Positions 63,676 to 64,000 of a DNA stretch of 64,000 bases are shown here, one piece after another. Source of the DNA: Methylobacterium adhaesivum. Lineage in GTDB: Bacteria; Pseudomonadota; Alphaproteobacteria; Rhizobiales; Beijerinckiaceae. The translations under genes were made by a program, and so were the position numbers. Below the pieces are notes generated by a model. It was not told where the DNA came from. It did no database searches and saw only the letters and a program-made list of their open reading frames with translations. The first letter of the stretch is position 1, and every line of letters begins with the position of its first letter. The DNA lies in NCBI RefSeq assembly GCF_022179065.1, contig NZ_BPQD01000017.1:1-64000 (forward strand), given 5' to 3'.

Positions 63676-64000
63676 CTACGGTTGCCGGCTGCCGCCGGTT
63701 GCGGCCCGGTCCTGCGGGGGAAGGTGATCGAGGGGATTGGTGGTGGACTGTCCGGTCGAACCGGTTACAGCCGTCGAATGACCGATGGCCTTGGGCGGCG
63801 AGACCTGACCCGTGGGTCGGTCGGCCGCGGCCCCCCGCGACGGCAGGGTGGCGGGCGTCGGCTGATCGTTGGGATTGGCCACCGACTGGGCCACGGCCGG
63901 TCGGGTTCCGAGAGGCGTGACGATCATGCCGAACGCGGCCGAGACGGCAAGACCGGCGACGAACAGGCCCGTGGCTGCGGTTCCGGCGCGGGGCCGCAGG
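63676..64000 (-). CDS. Partial secreted protein at the right edge
   Basis: The frame is open to the window edge, so the N-terminus is missing. Visible codons encode a signal-like hydrophobic stretch (GLFVAGLAVSAAFGMIV) ending near RPAVAQ, then a Pro/Thr/Ser/Gly-rich segment of about 65 residues (NPNDQPTPATLPSRG and onward) ending GGSRQP. An internal ATG at 63927 would give 83 aa but would cut the signal peptide. No family recognised. Confidence 0.6.
   Translation of the reverse strand, partial: LRPRAGTAATGLFVAGLAVSAAFGMIVTPLGTRPAVAQSVANPNDQPTPATLPSRGAAADRPTGQVSPPKAIGHSTAVTGSTGQSTTNPLDHLPPQDRAATGGSRQP

Noticed and set aside
1-64000. tRNA, rRNA, insertion sequences or prophage
   Set aside because: No cloverleaf-like gene, transposase, integrase or phage structural protein was recognised anywhere in the window. 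A covariance-model scan would settle the RNA question.

Overview
The window reads as chromosome of a high-GC alphaproteobacterium, most likely order Hyphomicrobiales and plausibly Methylobacteriaceae. The call rests on ctrA and chpT, a MucR/Ros regulator, an EipA (DUF1134) protein, small families typical of the order (TIGR02302, DUF1192, DUF2852, twin-transmembrane protein), the mutM / ubiE-ubiB neighbourhood, and very GC-rich codon use. The genus is inference. I see no rRNA, tRNA, CRISPR array, insertion sequence or prophage.

Layout. 1-6.8 kb: an aliphatic amidase (amiE), a 58-bp perfect palindrome, a chemoreceptor, a soluble NarL-type histidine kinase with its response regulator, and a HEPN-like gene whose 3' end overlaps the regulator convergently. 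7-13.6 kb: a type I secretion locus with a Q/G/N-rich repeat protein, a second repeat protein with QxN motifs, an ABC exporter with an unusual Gly-rich N-terminus, and an HlyD-type adaptor. Strong hairpins separate the genes, and neither cargo candidate has RTX repeats. 13.6-15.6 kb: an MFS exporter and a MucR-like regulator that has lost its zinc ligands.

15.6-31.7 kb is a motility and cell-cycle block: flhA, fliI, fliJ, ctrA, a cheA-cheW-cheY-cheB-cheR operon, chpT (the phosphotransferase that feeds CtrA), cysQ and eipA. CtrA-box-like sites lie upstream of flhA and eipA, and a GANTC site with a TTAACC half-site lies upstream of ctrA. The block therefore appears to hold a regulator, its phosphodonor and several likely targets.

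31.7-50 kb is mostly housekeeping: lptM-lysA; a TIGR02302 membrane protein; a PagL-type lipid A deacylase; cobalamin adenosyltransferase with etfB-etfA and a 3-hydroxybutyryl-CoA dehydrogenase; a quinone oxidoreductase; upp; a TetR regulator; deoB; and an orphan YejF-type double ATPase. 50-64 kb: a transglycosylase with a SPOR-like tail, an alpha/beta hydrolase, a Tat-exported GH10 xylanase coupled to a thioesterase, a PQQ-propeller protein that lacks several hallmark catalytic residues, a TonB-dependent siderophore-type receptor, ubiB-ubiE, mutM, a GAF-PAS-GGDEF protein, a YidB-like protein and a truncated secreted protein at the right edge.

The best candidates for something undescribed are the non-RTX type I secretion locus and the degenerate PQQ-propeller protein.
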